A stretch of DNA of 50,667 nucleotides, from positions 1 to 50,667 of the forward strand of contig NZ_CAMLIG010000030.1 of the NCBI RefSeq assembly GCF_946480185.1. Reading direction: 5' to 3'. Source of the DNA: an uncultured Pedobacter sp. Lineage in GTDB: Bacteria > Bacteroidota > Bacteroidia > Sphingobacteriales > Sphingobacteriaceae. A program made the position numbers and the translations under genes. This document shows, piece after piece, positions 50,322 through 50,667 of the stretch. Under the pieces are notes generated by a model. The model did not search any database, was not told the origin of the DNA, and saw only the letters and a program-made list of their open reading frames with translations. Position 1 is the stretch's first letter, and every line of letters starts with the position of its first letter.

Positions 50322-50667
50322 TTATTTACCTGATAATTTATCTTTTTGGTAACTGGAAGATTGGCCTCCTTTATCATTAAAGTAATCGGAATTGACGCCA
50401 TTACTCGACATACTTTGAGAGACCTTTTGCCACTGATTTCCTAAAGCATCTGCTGCCATCCCTAAACCTGCACCTGCCGTTGAAGCTGCTGAATTCGAAG
50501 AGCGACCTGCTATGTTTGTGACCTTATTCAAAAGGGAATTTCCACCACCTGCATGAACAATGTAGCTGGCAACTCCTGGAACTGTAAAATAGCCGATGAT
50601 ACCAATCAGCATAAGTAGGCTAAGCACCCGACGCCTTTCCATATTTCGATGGTAGGTTTTCAAATGC
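50322..50667 (-). CDS. traJ: Conjugative transposon protein TraJ, C-terminal part (runs off window)
   Basis: The last 114 or so residues of TraJ, a polytopic membrane protein similar to VirB6. The piece NMERRRVLSLLMLIGIIGYF followed by TVPGVASYIVHAGG matches the last helix region and end of TraJ, then comes a Gly/Ala/Ser-rich tail ending KDKLSGK. The frame is still open at the window edge and no real start codon is seen, so the gene continues to the right. It is the most upstream gene visible of the transfer operon. Confidence 0.88.
   Translation of the reverse strand, partial: HLKTYHRNMERRRVLSLLMLIGIIGYFTVPGVASYIVHAGGGNSLLNKVTNIAGRSSNSAASTAGAGLGMAADALGNQWQKVSQSMSSNGVNSDYFNDKGGQSSSYQKDKLSGK

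Noticed and set aside
1..50667. CRISPR array, rRNA genes, complete tRNA genes
   Set aside because: No regularly spaced repeats and no rRNA-like sequence were seen; the only tRNA-like sequence is the 3' fragment at 3971-3986.

Overview
The window is AT-rich DNA from a member of the Bacteroidota. A soil or water Sphingobacteriaceae type (Pedobacter, Mucilaginibacter, Sphingobacterium) fits best, but this is inference. The signs are Bacteroidota-specific families (TraJ/K/M/N transfer genes, DUF3347, HYC_CC_PP, DUF932, IntDOT-like integrase), promoter boxes of the TAnnTTTG kind, and RND/TolC/YncE sets. Almost everything looks like accessory DNA of one or two integrative conjugative elements (ICEs).

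Layout. 1-3.97 kb: integration module with a small helix-turn-helix protein, a Fic (AMPylase-type) protein with two matching palindromic operators, and a tyrosine integrase, ending at a 16-bp tRNA 3'-end fragment (3971-3986) next to direct repeats that look like integrase arm sites. 4.2-15.1 kb: copper module on the minus strand, with a CopA-type P-ATPase, a DUF305 protein, two multicopper oxidases each fused to a C-terminal CopB-like barrel, a haem-binding-domain protein, two DUF3347 proteins and two HYC_CC_PP proteins. 15.2-23.2 kb: sulfur-type module (TsdA-like dihaem cytochrome c, DsrE protein, two orphan periplasmic binding proteins, a membrane protein, LysR regulator, YeiH-type exporter, small membrane protein) bounded by gene debris (nuoN 3' fragment, GC-richer mosaic) and carrying a 159-bp MITE-like insert. 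23.2-31.7 kb: RND efflux system (permease, adaptor, TolC-like), a YncE-like lipoprotein and an OmpR-type two-component system.

31.8-36.6 kb, plus strand: fluoride-resistance operon led by a crcB/fluoride riboswitch, with a metallophosphoesterase remnant, an unknown protein, enolase, CLC-F type antiporter, DUF190 protein, CrcB/Fluc channel and UspA. 36.6-40.5 kb: a decayed TonB receptor and an ICE backbone stretch (RadC, DUF932, three small proteins). 40.5-46.4 kb, plus strand: defence island with an XRE-ImmA protein and PIN-like partner, then a CBASS operon (CD-NTase, E2-like protein, TIR-STING effector) closely followed by a CoiA-like nuclease-type gene. 46.4-50.7 kb: a lipoprotein and the end of the ICE transfer operon (TraJ-TraK-TraL-TraM-TraN and one more gene), which runs off the right edge.

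Taken together this is a conjugative element carrying copper, fluoride, sulfur and efflux functions plus anti-phage defence. The orientation of the tRNA fragment suggests that the left integrase belongs to a second element sitting in tandem at the same tRNA site. Functions are assigned from motif reading only; no database search was run.
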